6,122 bases of DNA. Source: a bacterium. GTDB taxonomy: Bacteria > SZUA-182 > SZUA-191. Position numbers and translations under genes: made by a program. Under the pieces are notes generated by a model. It saw only the letters and a program-made list of their open reading frames with translations, had not been told where the DNA came from and ran no database searches. This document shows positions 5,936 to 6,122 of the stretch, piece after piece; the stretch's first letter is position 1, and every line of letters begins with the position of its first letter. The DNA is taken from positions 1 to 6,122 of the forward strand of contig QIEW01000358.1 of assembly GCA_003230535.1 (NCBI GenBank). Reading direction: 5' to 3'.

Positions 5936-5960
5936 CGCACCTGAGCGGTGCGGACTTTTT
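5936..5960 (+). terminator. plus-strand rho-independent-type hairpin with T-run
   Basis: CGCACC (5936-5941), 5-base loop TGAGC, GGTGCG (5947-5952), then GAC and TTTTT (5956-5960), continuing GTTTT. The T-run follows only on the plus strand, whereas all genes are on the minus strand, so it would end a plus-strand transcript coming from the gene-free region to its left. Confidence 0.5.
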
Positions 5961-5961
5961 G

Positions 5962-6030
5962 TTTTGTGGTGTCAGATTCTCAAATCTGACACCCTGATTA
6001 GCCGTCAGGTCTGAGGACCTGACGCCACAA
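5962..6030. repeat. double-hairpin element, GTCAG type, copy 2
   Basis: Hairpin A is GGTGTCAGATT-CTCA-AATCTGACACC (5968-5993), identical to copy 1; hairpin B is CGTCAGGTC-TGAG-GACCTGACG (6003-6024). Relative to copy 1 the outer pair of hairpin B changes from A-T to C-G (A4179-T4200 to C6003-G6024), keeping the stem. Ends TTGTGG and CCACAA are exact inverted repeats, so the element as a whole is also a palindrome. Remaining bases 6031-6122 show nothing I can assign. Confidence 0.85.
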
Positions 6031-6122
6031 GAAATGGAAATTCCTTGTATCTTGATTATGGGTAGTATAGTGTTTCAGAGTAACCCAAAATAGCGGTGTA
6101 AAACAGGGAGAGGGAAGCCGAG

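Noticed and set aside
4136-6030. CRISPR-like reading of the repeated palindromes
   Set aside because: The copies are about 1.8 kb apart with a gene between them; there is no regular array of short repeats and spacers.

Overview
The window carries four genes, all on the minus strand, separated by gene-free DNA unusually rich in short palindromic repeats. From right to left (direction of transcription) they are: an amidohydrolase of the aminodeoxyfutalosine / S-adenosylhomocysteine / methylthioadenosine deaminase type (5550-4240); a membrane-bound hybrid-sensing histidine kinase with a large extracytoplasmic Cache-like domain containing a CxxCH motif (3761-1623); a small YgiT-type zinc-finger protein, probably an antitoxin that has lost its partner (1254-973); and the N-terminal part of an NtrC-family sigma-54 response regulator (539-1, cut by the window edge within its Walker A motif). 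No RNA gene, CRISPR array or transposase is recognisable.

The gene content (sigma-54 activator plus PAS/Cache histidine kinase, a CxxCH motif in the periplasmic sensor, a Cys-rich PAS domain, medium GC, dense small palindromes) suggests an anaerobic Gram-negative bacterium, most likely a Desulfobacterota (former Deltaproteobacteria) lineage. This is an inference from style; there is no phylogenetic marker in the window.

Layout: 1-539 response regulator; 541-972 two TA-flanked, nearly fully palindromic MITE-like elements laid end to end (575-738 and 737-904); 973-1254 zinc-finger gene with a strong Shine-Dalgarno and a possible remnant of an upstream coupled gene; 1322-1437 a 116-bp MITE-like element with perfect 14-bp terminal inverted repeats; 1438-1622 spacer ending in a terminator-like repeat; 1623-3761 kinase; 3762-4239 gene-free, with two different double-hairpin elements (3949-4031 and 4136-4206); 4208-4288 second copy of the terminator-like repeat; 4240-5550 amidohydrolase; 5551-6122 gene-free, with a plus-strand terminator-like hairpin (5936-5960) and a second copy of the double-hairpin element (5962-6030).

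The kinase and the response regulator lie in the same orientation and would make a sensible sensor/sigma-54 activator pair, but they are now about 1.1 kb apart, with the zinc-finger gene and three mobile-type palindromes between them. The most interesting signals are (i) the potential haem c site in the sensor domain, (ii) a roughly 81-bp repeat that supplies both the terminator-like hairpin and the C-terminal residues of two unrelated proteins, and (iii) double-hairpin repeats in which base changes between arms or copies occur as compensated pairs, which implies that the folded form is what is kept.
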